NCBI GenBank assembly: GCA_018340805.1 | Contig: JACMZG010001914.1 | Location: forward strand, 1,622,332 to 1,686,331 | Direction: 5' to 3' | Source of the DNA: Microvelia longipes | Lineage: Eukaryota > Arthropoda > Insecta > Hemiptera > Veliidae | DNA length: 64,000 nucleotides | Part shown: positions 25,301-36,423 of the stretch, in pieces | Layout: the number at the start of each line of letters is the position of its first letter | Position numbering within the stretch: the stretch's first letter is position 1 | Made by a program: the position numbers and the translations under genes | Notes under the pieces: model-generated | The model's input: only the letters and a program-made list of their open reading frames with translations | What the model was told of the DNA's origin: nothing | The model's database searches: none

Positions 25301-26040
25301 GGTCGAATTGATTTTGAATAACAAATGAAGAAACAAAAACTATTTCTCGTAGATATGAAATGCCCAATCGATTGTGAGGCAAATTTTAAAATCCGTCGAC
25401 AAACTCAATCTAGAAAAATATAAAATTGAAAGAAGCTGTTCAAAAGAACAAGCCTAACTATAAAGTAGAATTAAAAACGTGCATCATCGGATCATTGGGT
25501 TCGATTCCGCCTGAAACACAATGTCTACTTGAAGCAATCGGTATCAAAAAGTAAAACGAAAAGATTACTGGAAGATTGCGCAATTAGTAATATACTTATT
25601 CAGCGAAATCTGGAATTTCCACAAAACAGGGAATATTGCCTACAAGCTGAACTATAGTCAAAATTTCTAAAAGGTAAATATTCTTATAAAAACTGTAAAT
25701 AAAATAATCAAATTTCTCATTTTAAAATTTCAAGAATTATGAAAACTAAATAAAGACAATAAAATCAAGACCAACATTATTATCATTAATATCAATTTAG
25801 TAATATAAAAATAGTAATTATTAAATAAAAAATAATAATATTTTTTGTAAATAAATAAAAATAAACTAACTGAAAGTCCCGAAATGAAACTGCTCAAAGA
25901 AGAATCAATATCGATTCCAAATAACCAACGCAATGCCAATTGTCAAAAATGTCTTGATGATATCAGATACATTGATCTATATTGATTAAACCCTGTTTAT
26001 GTAAAAAAAAAAAAAATTTGTTATATTAATAAATTTAAAG
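22320..26040 (+). mobile_element. R2-like (RLE-type) non-LTR retrotransposon inserted in tRNA-Ser(GCT), + orientation
   Basis: A decayed LINE whose 3' end joins directly to position 7 of a tRNA-Ser(GCT) gene at 26,041. It carries in order a conserved upstream region (NFAHDR at 22,769-22,786), RT motifs, a CCHC knuckle and a PD-(D/E)XK-like endonuclease, then a 3' UTR of about 0.4 kb with a poly-A stretch and a terminal tttgttatattaataaattt. The RT, knuckle, nuclease order with no upstream AP endonuclease is the R2/R4/NeSL-type architecture. The two minus-strand elements at 28,866 and 34,726 are homologous along the same segments but clearly diverged. The left boundary is uncertain. Confidence 0.85.
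22440..25690 (+). pseudogene. R2-like ORF remnant: upstream domain, RT, CCHC, RLE
   Basis: Broken by many frameshifts. Recognisable pieces, each matched by the minus-strand relatives: FMDVKKSTWQKTVFAISTI and DEHYLFN (about 22,480-22,590); CP-x2-L...IRNFAHDR (22,700-22,786); AAWRPIASF (23,491-23,520), the RT W-R-P-I motif; CLADIKDAS (about 23,703-23,730), which carries the first RT catalytic aspartate; SYADDIA (23,996-24,016), the catalytic YxDD box; QYRPEKCAFN (about 24,090-24,120). Then come CRRC-x8-H-x4-C (25,123-25,176) followed by PLVAQRH, and FLVDMKCP (about 25,344-25,367), the D-x-K of a restriction-like nuclease. The C-terminal tail includes EDCAISN and EIWNFHK. Target-primed reverse transcription is the known mechanism for this architecture. 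Confidence 0.85.
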
Positions 26041-26115
26041 GTGGCCGAGTGGTTAAGGCGATGGACTGCTAATCCATTGGGGTTTCCCGCGTGGGTTCGA
26101 ATCCCATCCTCGTCG
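26041..26115 (+). pseudogene. tRNA-Ser(GCT), 5' end replaced by an R2-like element
   Basis: Begins at tRNA position 7 (gtggccgag...). The GACGAG of the acceptor stem is missing because the LINE 3' end abuts here, so the acceptor stem cannot form. Anticodon GCT, T arm and 3' end are intact and a T6 terminator follows. Confidence 0.93.
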
Positions 26116-26509
26116 AAATTTTTTCGTCACACAAATTTTACAGAATTTCTGATGAATAATGATAAATCATCATGTGTCAAGAGAAAAAATCTTTAAAAAA
26201 ATAAAAAAAAACAAAAGTTCTCCAAATCTCACAATAAATTATGACGACTGTGATTTATTTTCAAACATATCGATTATTATGCGATTATTTGATTTCCGAA
26301 AGCAGTTTCAATTAAAGAAAATAGAAAATGATGAAAAGAAATGTGTGTTTTTGAAAGAAATGGAAACAAGAAATGAAAATCAGAAAAGAAAATGAGAGAA
26401 TTTCAATGGAAAATGTTTGAAAATCACGTGAAATGTAAAGGATGTTTGTAAAATAATGATAGTGTTAATATTGAAAATTAAAGGTTATTTTCTAACGACA
26501 TTTTCGTAG

Positions 26510-26590
26510 GACGAGGTGGCCGAGTGGTTAAGGCGATGGACTGCTAATCCATTGGGTTTCCCCGCGTGGGTTCGAATCCCATCCTCGTCG
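26510..26590 (+). tRNA. tRNA-Ser(GCT)
   Basis: 81 nt; acceptor GACGAGG/CCTCGTC, box A TGGCCGAGTGG, anticodon GCT, long variable arm, box B GGTTCGAATCC, discriminator G, T-run terminator. One G fewer in the variable arm (GGG/CCCC) than the consensus. Confidence 0.95.
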
Positions 26591-26986
26591 AAATTTTTCG
26601 TCACACAACATTTTACAGAATTTCTGATGAATAATGATAAATCATCATGTGTCAAGAGAAAAAATCTTTAAAAAAATAAAAAAAACAAAAGTTCTCTAAA
26701 TCTCACAATAAATTATGACGACTGTGATTTATTTTTCAAACATATTCGATTATTATGCGATTATTTGATTTCCGAAAGCAGTTTCAATTAAAGAAAATAG
26801 AAAATGATGAAAAGAAAATGTGTGTTTTGAAAGAAATGGAAACAAGAAATGAAAATCAGAAAAAGAAAATGAGAGAATTTCAATGGAAAATGTTGAAAAT
26901 CACGTGAAATGTAAAGGATGTTTGTAAAATAATGATAGTGTTAATATTGAAAATTAAAGGTTATTTTCTAACGACATTTTTCGTAG

Positions 26987-27068
26987 GACGAGGTGGCCGA
27001 GTGGTTAAGGCGATGGACTGCTAATCCATTGGGGTTTCCCCGCGTGGGTTCGAATCCCATCCTCGTCG
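26987..27068 (+). tRNA. tRNA-Ser(GCT)
   Basis: 82 nt, matching the array consensus throughout: 7-bp acceptor stem, variable arm GGGG/CCCC, anticodon GCT at positions 34-36, discriminator G, then a T6 terminator. Confidence 0.97.
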
Positions 27069-27436
27069 AAATTTTTTCGTCACACAAACAGAATTTTGAA
27101 GAAAATCATGAAAAATCTTTAAAAAAATAAAAAAAAACAAAGTTCTCCAAATCTCACAATAAATTATGACGACTGTGATTTATTTTTCAAACATATTCGA
27201 TTATTATGCGATTATTTGATTTCCGAAAGCAGTTTCAATTAAAGAAAATAGAAAATGATGAAAAGAAATGTGTGTTTTTGAAAGAAATGGAAACAAGAAA
27301 TGAAAATCAGAAAAAGAAAATGAGAGAATTTCAATGGAAAATGTGAAAATCACGTGAAATGTAAAGGATGTTTGTAAAATAATGATAGTGTTAATATTGA
27401 AAATTAAAGGTTATTTTCTAACGACATTTTTCGTAG

Positions 27437-27517
27437 GACGAGGTGGCCGAGTGGTTAAGGCGATGGACTGCTAATCCATTGGGGTTTCCCGCGTGGGTTC
27501 GAATCCCATCCTCGTCG
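27437..27517 (+). tRNA. tRNA-Ser(GCT)
   Basis: 81 nt; one C fewer in the variable arm, otherwise consensus. Confidence 0.95.
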
Positions 27518-27904
27518 AAATTTTTCGTCACACAAATTTACAGAATTTCTGATGAATAATGATAAATCATCATGTGTCAAGAAAAAAATCTTTAAAAAAA
27601 TAAAAAAACAAAAGTTCTCCAAATCTCACAATAAATTATGACGACTGATTTATTTTTCAAACATATTCGATTATTATGCGATTATTTGATTTCCGAAAGC
27701 AGTTTCAATTAAAGAAAATAGAAAATGATGAAAAGAAATGTGTTTTTTGAAAGAAATGGAAACAAGAAATGAAAATCAGAAAAAGAAAATGAGAGATTTC
27801 AATGGAAAATGTTGAAAATCACGTGAAATGTAAAGGATGTTTGTAAAATAATGATAGTGTTAATATTGAAAATTAAAGGTTATTTTCTAACGACATTTTC
27901 GTAG

Positions 27905-27986
27905 GACGAGGTGGCCGAGTGGTTAAGGCGATGGACTGCTAATCCATTGGGGTTTCCCCGCGTGGGTTCGAATCCCATCCTCGTCG
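27905..27986 (+). tRNA. tRNA-Ser(GCT)
   Basis: 82-nt consensus copy with intact arms and a T6 terminator. Confidence 0.97.
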
Positions 27987-28379
27987 AAATTTTTTCGTCA
28001 CACAAATTTTACAGAATTTCTGATGAATAATGATAAATCATCATGTGTCAAGAGAAAAAATCTTTAAAAAATAAAAAAAACAAAAGTTCTCCAAATCTCA
28101 CAATAAATTATGACGACTGTGATTATTTTTCAAACATATTCGATTATTATGCGATTATTTGATTTCCGAAAGCAGTTTCAATTAAAGAAAATAGAAAATG
28201 ATGAAAAGAAATGTGTGTTTTGAAAGAAATGGAAACAAGAAATGAAAATCAGAAAAAGAAAATGAGAGAATTTCAATGGAAAATGTTGAAAATCACGTGA
28301 AATGTAAAGGATGTTTGTAAAATAATGATAGTGTTAATATTGAAAATTAAAGGTTATTTTCTAACGACATTTTTCGTAG

Positions 28380-28460
28380 GACGAGGTGGCCGAGTGGTTA
28401 AGGCGATGGACTGCTAATCCATTGGGTTTCCCCGCGTGGGTTCGAATCCCATCCTCGTCG
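28380..28460 (+). tRNA. tRNA-Ser(GCT)
   Basis: 81 nt; one G fewer in the variable arm, otherwise consensus. Last complete gene before the first minus-strand LINE. Confidence 0.95.
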
Positions 28461-28853
28461 AAATTTTTTCGTCACACAAATTTTACAGAATTTCTGATGA
28501 ATAATGATAAATCATCATGTGTCAAGAGAAAAAATCTTTAAAAAAATAAAAAAAACAAAAGTTCTCCAAATCTCACAATAAATTATGACGACTGTGATTT
28601 ATTTTTCAAACATATTCGATTATTATGCGATTATTTGATTTCCGAAAGCAGTTTCAATTAAAGAAAATAGAAAATGATGAAAAGAAATGTGTGTTTTTGA
28701 AAGAAATGGAAACAAGAAATGAAAATCAGAAAAAGAAAATGAGAGAATTTCAATGGAAAATGTTGAAAATCACGTGAAATGTAAAGGATGTTTGTAAAAA
28801 ATAATGATAGTGTTAATAATTGAAATAAAGGTATTTTCTAACGACATTTCGTA

Positions 28854-28865
28854 GACGACGGTGGC
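28854..28865 (+). pseudogene. tRNA-Ser(GCT) 5' stub cut by an R2-like insertion
   Basis: Only the first 11 nt of the gene (read here as GACGACGGTGGC, with one extra base) remain before the element 3' end begins at 28,866. Confidence 0.9.
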
Positions 28866-28981
28866 ATAAAAATTTATTATAATAACAAATTGTCGATTTA
28901 TGTCACAAAATGGTCTTGATCCTGATGGGGATTTATCATCGAATATACAGATTTCAGTCTTTTAAAAACTTGATCTGCTCT

Positions 28982-29209
28982 TCATGCCATTGCATTCTGA
29001 TAACTCTCTCTCATTTGAATATTTCTTTCAGTCAACATCTCTTCATGCGTCGCATATCCTGCACAGATAAACATTAATTTCTGAAATTTGTTTGAACATT
29101 TCTCCATTAATCCTAGCTTCAACTCTTCGGACAATAAACTACCTTTAATTTCTGAAACTAATGAAAGATATATTTTTATTAAATTCGTCACTTGACGTAA
29201 AATCCGCAA
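28982..29209 (-). CDS. Small ORF in the 3' region of the R2-like element
   Basis: 75 codons, downstream of the endonuclease and after about 0.5 kb of AT-rich DNA. Composition looks protein-like (EIKGSLLSEELKLGLMEKCS, then KFQKLMFICAGYATHEEM) and the same stretch is recognisable, with indels, in copy 2 (about 34,825-35,060). I do not recognise a family. It may be a second ORF, a structured 3' UTR read as protein, or captured sequence; function unknown. Confidence 0.35.
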   Translation of the reverse strand: MRILRQVTNLIKIYLSLVSEIKGSLLSEELKLGLMEKCSNKFQKLMFICAGYATHEEMLTERNIQMRESYQNAMA

Positions 29210-29754
29210 GTGACTTTTTAATAAAATGTATTAAATTATTTTCAAAAAATTATTACTTGCCATGTTTGAATTTTAAATTCTAATAATATTCCAACTATTT
29301 TAAATCTAATTCTAAAATAAATAATTTATGTAAAAGAATACATAATTTGATATAATTTACAGGATATTTTAAATTAAAATTTCTAATTCCAAACTAATTA
29401 AAATTCAGTAAAGTTTGACGTAGTCAAACTTTTTCTGAAATATTATACTACTAAATATCCAATATAAAAATTAAGATTCTTACAAATATTTAGCTTAAAG
29501 TTAAATAATTTTAAATAAACCAATTTAACATAAATTCAAAAACACACAGAAGAATACCAAAAGAAAAATACAAATTTAAGTAAACTTAATTAGAAGAAAA
29601 TTAATTAACTACAAAATCTAACAAGTTTGAAAAAAGGTTAAATCAGTAAAATTCAATGAAGAGATATTTTCTGATAAAATCCAAAATTTAAATTTTGAAA
29701 AACTAATTTATTTTTTTTAATTTTAACTAGTTTATATTTTTTAAATCAATAGAT

Positions 29755-32700
29755 TATTTGTAACGTGGAAGTTCCAAATTTTCGCTGAATTTTCCATATT
29801 AGAAATTGCGCATGACTTTATAAGATTATCCACAGAACATTCAGGAATACCAATTAAAATCAAAGTTTTACGAGTTTCAAGGTATTGTACCGAGTGCTCC
29901 AAAAATGCAAGTGAATAAATCTACTTTATATTCTGGTTTAGATAACTTAATTTCATTCTTTAATTATCGTATTTACTTAAATTAAGGTCATCAGCATTTT
30001 TGAAATTTTGTAATGTATCTAGTGGACATTTATATCAACCATGAAAATTGACGTTTCTCAACAAGTGTGATGATAAGATCAACTCTTTCCCTAGAGGATT
30101 GAACTAAAGGACAAGTGTGATTCATTTCTACGATTCGATCAGGAGATAAAAGACAATCATAAACCTTTTGTAAAACTATATCATGTCTTTCTGTAACTAA
30201 AGTCATATTTGGAACACATTTTTGCAGACAATGAGATAAAGTTTCTTCAAAATTATGACAACGTCTACATAAACGCTTAGCCTTATCTTTATTCATAGCT
30301 TTGCATTAATAGGAAGTGTATTGGTTCTAGCTCTATGTATAAAATTCCAAGTGAAAGTCCCAATATAACCCCTTATAGATTGATTTATTAACATTGGACA
30401 AAGCTTGATAGTATCTGCAATAGCGCTACTAACAAGACTTTTATTCCATTTAATTAGAGTAAGATTCAAAAATGATGGCGTGTAAGTAATGAGATAATTG
30501 CTTTCTTTTATCCGCAGTAAAAATATCAGTAAACGAATGTACTCGTAATATTTAAATTAAATCATCCTTATTATATTGAAAGCTAATCTATATCATGTGT
30601 GATTTGAAATATTCAATTGCACTACGCGGTCTAGACCACCAAGTCTTTTTAGATTTGAATTTTTAAACGCTTTTTTACCATTAATCCATTCAAGAGCCTG
30701 AGAAATTGTCGGTGTAATCAATTTTAATACGAGTAGAAGCAACAGAACACAAAGTAGTTTTCATAATATTAAGAGTCATGTCACATGGTGTTGTAAGAAG
30801 TCTAAACATTTGAATAATATTTTGGATAATGTATTCGTCATGGAGACTAGTAAAACCAGCACCTCCATTAACAACAGAAGTATAAAGATGACATGTTTTC
30901 AGCGTGGTTAGGAAGATTAAGATAGCCTTGATATTATTTTTGATTTTAATATTATTATTTTTTGTACCCTTTATCCCGCATTTTTCATCAATTGTAGAAA
31001 TTTTAATCTCTCTTGTCTGAATGGAAAGACAAGCGAGAGTGAAGAAAAAATTTTAATACGCTTTTAATTTTTTGCCAAGAAAAAAGGTCTGATTTTGTAA
31101 TTTTATCAAAAATTTGAGTTATTTCATTTAAAGTTTCATATGGGAGATTGATCATTGTCAATCCCAACAGGAACTCCTAAAATAGTTATAAAAATCTTTA
31201 TTTAAAATCTGTTTAATTTTTTTCACCATAAATTTAATGAAACTTTGTTCTTTTTTTTGTGTAATGTTAATATAAGCACATTTTTCAGGTCTAAATTTCA
31301 TTTTAATTTCCCAGATGTAACACAAGCTTGATCAATCAAAGTTTGTAAATCCTGATAATTATTAGCTATTAAAGCAATATCATCAGCATAAGCTAAGATT
31401 TGAAGTGCTTCGTTACCAATCAAAAAACTGTTAACATTTAAAGAATTAACTGACTCAAAACCGGATTAATTGCAATTGAGAAATAAGATCATCGACATTG
31501 GACAACCTTGTCTAACCCCTTTACAAAGTTTTAAACTTTCAGTAATGATAGGACCACAAGTATAAATGAAGAAGAGTCTTTGTAAAAAAGTTGAAGTAAT
31601 TTAACAAAAGAATTATCCATTCCCATGTAGCTTAATAAGGACCAAAGATAATTATGAGGAACGCTACCAAAAGCATCCTGAATATCCAACCAAGCAACAG
31701 AAAGAGAACAATTCTTTTGTATATTTACAATGTTCAAGAGATGCAGTAAGAATACTATTGTTCAACACAGCCCTCAAATTTTGAACCACCTTTCTGACCT
31801 TATGTAATAGATTCTCCATTTCAACCCATTGACAAATTCTTATATTAAAATAGAAGAAAACACTTTACAACTGGTATTGATTAGAGCTATCGGTCTCCAA
31901 GATGAAATCAGATGATATTGACCATTTTTATTTGGTTTAGGAATTAAAGTAGTTCTGAATGATTTCCACGAATCAGGAATTGGTTAGTAGCAATAATTTT
32001 ATTAAAAAGAAGACTTAAAAGTTTTCCTTCGGGATCTAATAAAACAAGGTCTTTGTAAGTAATTCCATCACAGCCAGGTGAAGTATTTATCAACATGTTT
32101 AAGAACATTCAACACTTCAGAAGGAGTAATTTCATCAAGAACAAGAACACTGTCAGCTTTTTTAGCAAAATTTAAAACATCCAAGTCAAAATCAAGATCA
32201 ATATTTTCGTGAGAAAAATAATCCCTAATATCAGAATTGAAGGTCTAATAGTTATTTCTTTTCATGAATAATGTTATCAAACGTCTTTTTCATATCAATA
32301 ATAAAATTACTTCGGAGTTGTTCTTTTGATGGAGTAGATTTTGTGTTTTTATTCCTAAATATGGAAGACGTTTTTTAATAAGAACCTTTGGACACTTTGA
32401 AACAATATATTCATTAATTTCATTAGAAAACTATTGCTCAAATCCTCTACCAAAGTACGACAAGTTACGATCTTTCTTTTAAAGTAGATGTTTTTCTTCT
32501 TAATCGAATATTAGCTTCTTGGGGTCAGTTTTAATGTTAACGAATTTGGAGTAAAAATATCTAAAAATTCAGAATGATATCGCAAGTTTCATGAAGGTTC
32601 AAATCTGTTAACTTTCTATCATGAGCAAAGTTAAGAATATATGTACAAATCAAAAGTTTAGAAAGTAACCCTGAACCCTTGGTATCATAAGGACAAGAAT

Positions 32701-32960
32701 TAAATTGGGAAATGTGATTAAATCTACCACTACATTTTAAAATTTGATCTACTAAAAGATTTCCAATTTTAATGTGATCTTTGTTCAGATCTGAACAAGT
32801 CGGATTAAACATATAATGTTCTCCACATTCAATATCAATGATGAAGAAGAAGGTCTCGAAATTTAGGAGGAGTAAATACAGCAAAAATTATAGTAGCTAC
32901 ACTCAGTCTATGGACATCAAGAAAGCTACTAAGATATTGCCAACATTCATCAAAATAGCA
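29755..32960 (-). pseudogene. R2-like ORF, copy 1: upstream domain, RT, CCHC, RLE
   Basis: Read from right to left. FLDVHRLSVATIIFAVFTPP (about 32,870-32,945) and GEHYMFN...CPYDT...NFAHDR (32,615-32,825) form a conserved upstream region of unknown function. RT: IPDSWKSFRTTLIPKPNKNG (about 31,920-31,985), SWRPIAL (31,882-31,902), AWLDIQDAFGSVPH (about 31,650-31,700, catalytic D) and AYADDIAL (about 31,370-31,393, YxDD at 31,379-31,390). Then CRRC-x8-H-x4-C (30,216-30,269), TERHD, VDLI and, after a 1-nt frame break that copy 2 does not share, VDIKCP (about 30,018-30,040), the nuclease D-x-K. The C terminus reads SCAISN...KIWNFHVT. R2/R4/NeSL-group proteins bind target DNA, nick it and prime reverse transcription. 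Several frame breaks are single-base and could be assembly errors. Confidence 0.85.
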
Positions 32961-34425
32961 GTTGTAATATTATTATCTAAAAACATATTGTTTATAGGTA
33001 ACTTAAGATGATCAAAAAAAGTATTGTAAATATTGCTAGTAATTTTGCTATTAATTTTGACCATATAATCTATTTTATAACGAGTTTATTGTTAATATTT
33101 TTAATAAGATTATTATACTGTTATGTATAGTAAGCTCGTCATCAGATTTATTATAGATTGTATTGTTAATAAATTTAATGAATATGCTACAGGTTTTTTC
33201 AAATTTATCCGATAATATGTTTCTCTAAATTCTTGGTCATTATTGTAAAAATAAATATTTTGGTCTAAAAAGAAGAGATTTAAATACCTATTTAATTCAT
33301 TGCAGCATTCGATAATATATTGTGTGTATTAAAATTAAATATATCAAACAGATAGCTACGCATATTTTAAACTGAATAAATAAAAAGCATCCAAAGGTTA
33401 TCAATTTGAAAGCAGCATATGACTAAATCTATAGATTTAAAAAGTTTATAATGTATGTTATCAATGACAAAACCTTTATCATTTTTAATCAGATTATAAG
33501 TTGTATTAGTTGGTAAAACAAGAACTGATTTATTATTAAAAATATTCACCAAAACAGTTGAGATATCAAAATTATCTTTGAATATCGAATAATCTGTGTC
33601 GCCAAAACCTTTATTTAAAGCAATTTATCAGAGTTGGAATATTAATAACATCTTTTCTAATTTTAAAGCATCTATTTTAGTCGAAAGATCAACATTTTCA
33701 CTAATATTAATTCATATCCACAAACAAATGGACCACAGTCAATACTGTTCATTTGATACGATCTGTGTGGAAACATATTACAAGTAAAAACGCAATTTAA
33801 GTTAAATAAGTAATTAATTATAATTAAGATTATTTGATAACTCTGTTGCTAATTTAATAAAGATAGCCCCATGAAGTGGATCGAGACAAGGAAATATTTC
33901 TAATTTTATCAATACAAAAAGAACCCAATGTTTATTGATAATTTAATGGGCAAAAAATAACATCAGAATTGAAATTTTCAGAAATACAGCAATAATCGTT
34001 TCATCACTTGCTAAACTAAAACTACACATGGATTAATAAAGAATAATTGATTTAACAAGAAACTTTGTAAGATAGTTTCAATATCAAGATCTGTGAAATA
34101 CGAATTATTCTCACTAGTACTTTCAAAATGTGTGCTATCCACTTAGTATCACTAGTGGAAATATCTATAGTGGGCACACTCCATCAGTTTATTGATATTT
34201 ACATCATTAGTTTTTTGTGGCAGAAAAATTTCTAAGCTTATTAGGATTGGAGAAAAAACTTTTAGCATTTGTTTCATTAAGGTCCTCATTATTCGAAACT
34301 GAGTTATTCAAACAACCTTACAAGCAGAAATCTTACGACCTTCAAATTAATTAAACATCATCCTTTTTAGAACCACAAGTGAACAAAGTTGGTTAACAAA
34401 AATCTGTCCAAAATGTTCTCTTAAA

Positions 34426-34715
34426 TCTCACAATAAATTATGAACCGACTGTGAATTTATTTTTCAACACCATATTCGATTATTAATGCCGATTATTTGA
34501 ATTTCCGAAAGCAAGTTTCAATTAAAGAAAATGAAATGATGAAAAGAAATGTGTGTTTTTGAAAAGAAATGGAAACAAGAAATGAAAATCAGAAAAAGAA
34601 AATGAGAGAATTTCAATGGAAAATGTTGAAAATCACGTGAAATGTAAAGGATTTTGTAAAATAATGATAGTGGTAATTTGAAAATTAAAGGTTATTTTCT
34701 ACGACATTTTTCGTA
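34426..34715 (+). repeat. Array spacer fragment between two R2-like copies
   Basis: About 290 bp of tRNA-array spacer (tctcacaataaattatg... to acgacatttttcgtag), homologous to 28,565-28,853, with many single-base indels. Confidence 0.9.
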
Positions 34716-34725
34716 GAACGAGGTG
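34716..34725 (+). pseudogene. tRNA-Ser(GCT) 5' stub cut by the second R2-like insertion
   Basis: GAACGAGGTGC, a slightly corrupted GACGAGGTGGC, then the element 3' end. The break point is the same as at 28,865. Confidence 0.82.
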
Positions 34726-36394
34726 CATACAAATTATTATAATAACAAATTTGTCGATTATTGTCATAAAAGTGGTCTTGATTCCTGCATGGGGATCATT
34801 ATCATGAATTACAGATTTCAGTCTTTTAAAACTTGATCTGCTCTTCATGGCCATTGCATTCTGATAACTCTCTCTCATTTGAATATTTTCTTTCAGTCAA
34901 ACATTCTCTTCATGCGTCGCATATCCTGCACAGAATAAACATTAATTTCTGAAATTTGTTGAGCATTTCTCCATTAATTCCTAGCTTCAACTCTTCGGAG
35001 CATAAAACTTTACCTACAATTTCTGAAATATGAAGATATATTTTATTAAATTCGTCACTTGACGTAAAATCGCAAGTGACTTTTTAATAAAATGTATTAA
35101 ATATTTTCAAAAAATTATTACTTGCCATTGTTTCTGAATTTTAAATTATCTAATATATTCAAACACTATTTTAAATCTAATTGCTTAACTAAATATAATT
35201 TTATGTAAAAGAAAATAATTTTGATATAATTTACAGGAATTTTAAATTAAAATTTCTAAATTCAAACTAATTAAAATTCAGTAAAGTTTGACGTAGTCAA
35301 ACTTTTTCTGATATATTATACTACTAAATATCCAATATAAAATTAAGATCTTACAAATTTAGCTTAAAGATTAAATAATTTTAATAAACCTAATTTACAT
35401 AAAATTCAAAAACACACTCAGAAGAATACCAAAAGAAAAAATACAAATTTAAGTAACTTAATTAGAAGAAAACATTAATTAACTACAAAATCTAACAAGT
35501 TTGAAAAAGGTTAAATCAGTACAAAATTCAATGAAGACGAATATTTTCTGATAAAATCCAAAATTTAAATTTGAAAACACTAATTTCATTTTTTAAAATT
35601 AACTAGTTTTATAATTTTTTAAACTCAATCAGGTTATTTTGTAACGTGGAAGTTCACAATTTTCGCTGAGTTTTCCATATTAGAAATTGCGCATGACTTA
35701 TAAGATTATCCACAGAACATTCAGGAATACAATTAAACAGCAAAATTTTACGAGTTTCAACAGGTATTGTACCGAGTGCTCCAAAAATGCAAGTGAATAA
35801 ATCACACTTATATCTGGTTTAGATAACTTAATTTCATTCTTTAAATTTCGTATTTACTTAAATAAGGTCATCAGCATTTTTGAAATTTTGTAATGTATCT
35901 AGTGGACATTTGATATCAACCATGAAAATTTGACGTTTCTCAACAAGTGTTGATGAAAGATCAACTCTTCCCTAGAGGATTGAACTAAAGGACAAGTGTG
36001 ATTCATTTCTACGATCGATCAGGAATAAAAGACAATCATAAACCTTTTGTAAAAACTATATCATTCTTTCTGTAACTAAAGTCATATTTGGAACACATTT
36101 TTTAAACAATGAGATAAAGTTCTTCAAAATTATGACAACGCCTACAATAAACGCTTAGCTTATCTTATCATTAGCTTTTGCATTAAAGGAGTGTACTGGT
36201 TCAGCTCTATGTATAAAATCCAAGTGAAAGTCCAATATAACCCTGAGATTTGATTTTATTAACAATTTGGACAAAGCTTGATGGTATCTGCAATAGCGCT
36301 ACTAACCGCTTTATTCCATTATTAGAGGTAAGATTCAAAAATATGGAGTGTAAGTAACTGAGATAATGCTTTCTTTTATCAGCATAAAAATTAC
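34726..36394 (-). mobile_element. R2-like non-LTR retrotransposon, copy 2, 5'-truncated
   Basis: About 1.67 kb homologous to 28,866-30,530 of copy 1: 3' UTR, small 3' ORF, RLE (VDIKCP readable in frame here) and CCHC region. The 5' end stops near 36,394 and joins spacer sequence gttattttctaacgac. Differences from copy 1 are overwhelmingly 1-nt indels. A shared 3' end with a variable 5' end is the signature of target-primed reverse transcription. Confidence 0.9.
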
Positions 36395-36423
36395 AGGTTA
36401 TTTTCTAACGACATTTTTCGTAG

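Larger units (their letters stand above)
26041..28865 (+). repeat. Tandem tRNA-Ser(GCT) array, left block (units about 470 bp)
   Basis: Head-to-tail units, each one tRNA gene plus a spacer of about 390 bp. The spacer runs from a T-rich terminator and ttacagaatttctgatgaat to aaaggttattttctaacgac and cgtagg just before the next gene. Units differ mainly by 1-nt indels in homopolymers; one unit (27,069-27,436) lacks about 20-30 bp of spacer. Open frames across the spacers are repeat artefacts. Confidence 0.95.
28866..34425 (-). mobile_element. R2-like (RLE-type) non-LTR retrotransposon, copy 1 in tRNA-Ser
   Basis: About 5.56 kb on the minus strand. The 3' end abuts GACGAGGTGGC of a tRNA-Ser gene; the 5' end (near 34,425) joins the middle of an array spacer (tctcacaataaattatg). 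It contains RT, CCHC and RLE motifs plus a long upstream region. The last 20 nt before the junction, tttgttattataataaattt, resemble the end of the + strand element. The 5' junction lacks the rest of the tRNA gene, so the target was deleted there or the copy was rearranged. Confidence 0.88.

Noticed and set aside
26159..26395. Open frame in the tRNA array spacer (and its partner at 37,583-37,792)
   Set aside because: It recurs with different frames in each unit because of 1-nt indels; a repeat artefact, not a gene.
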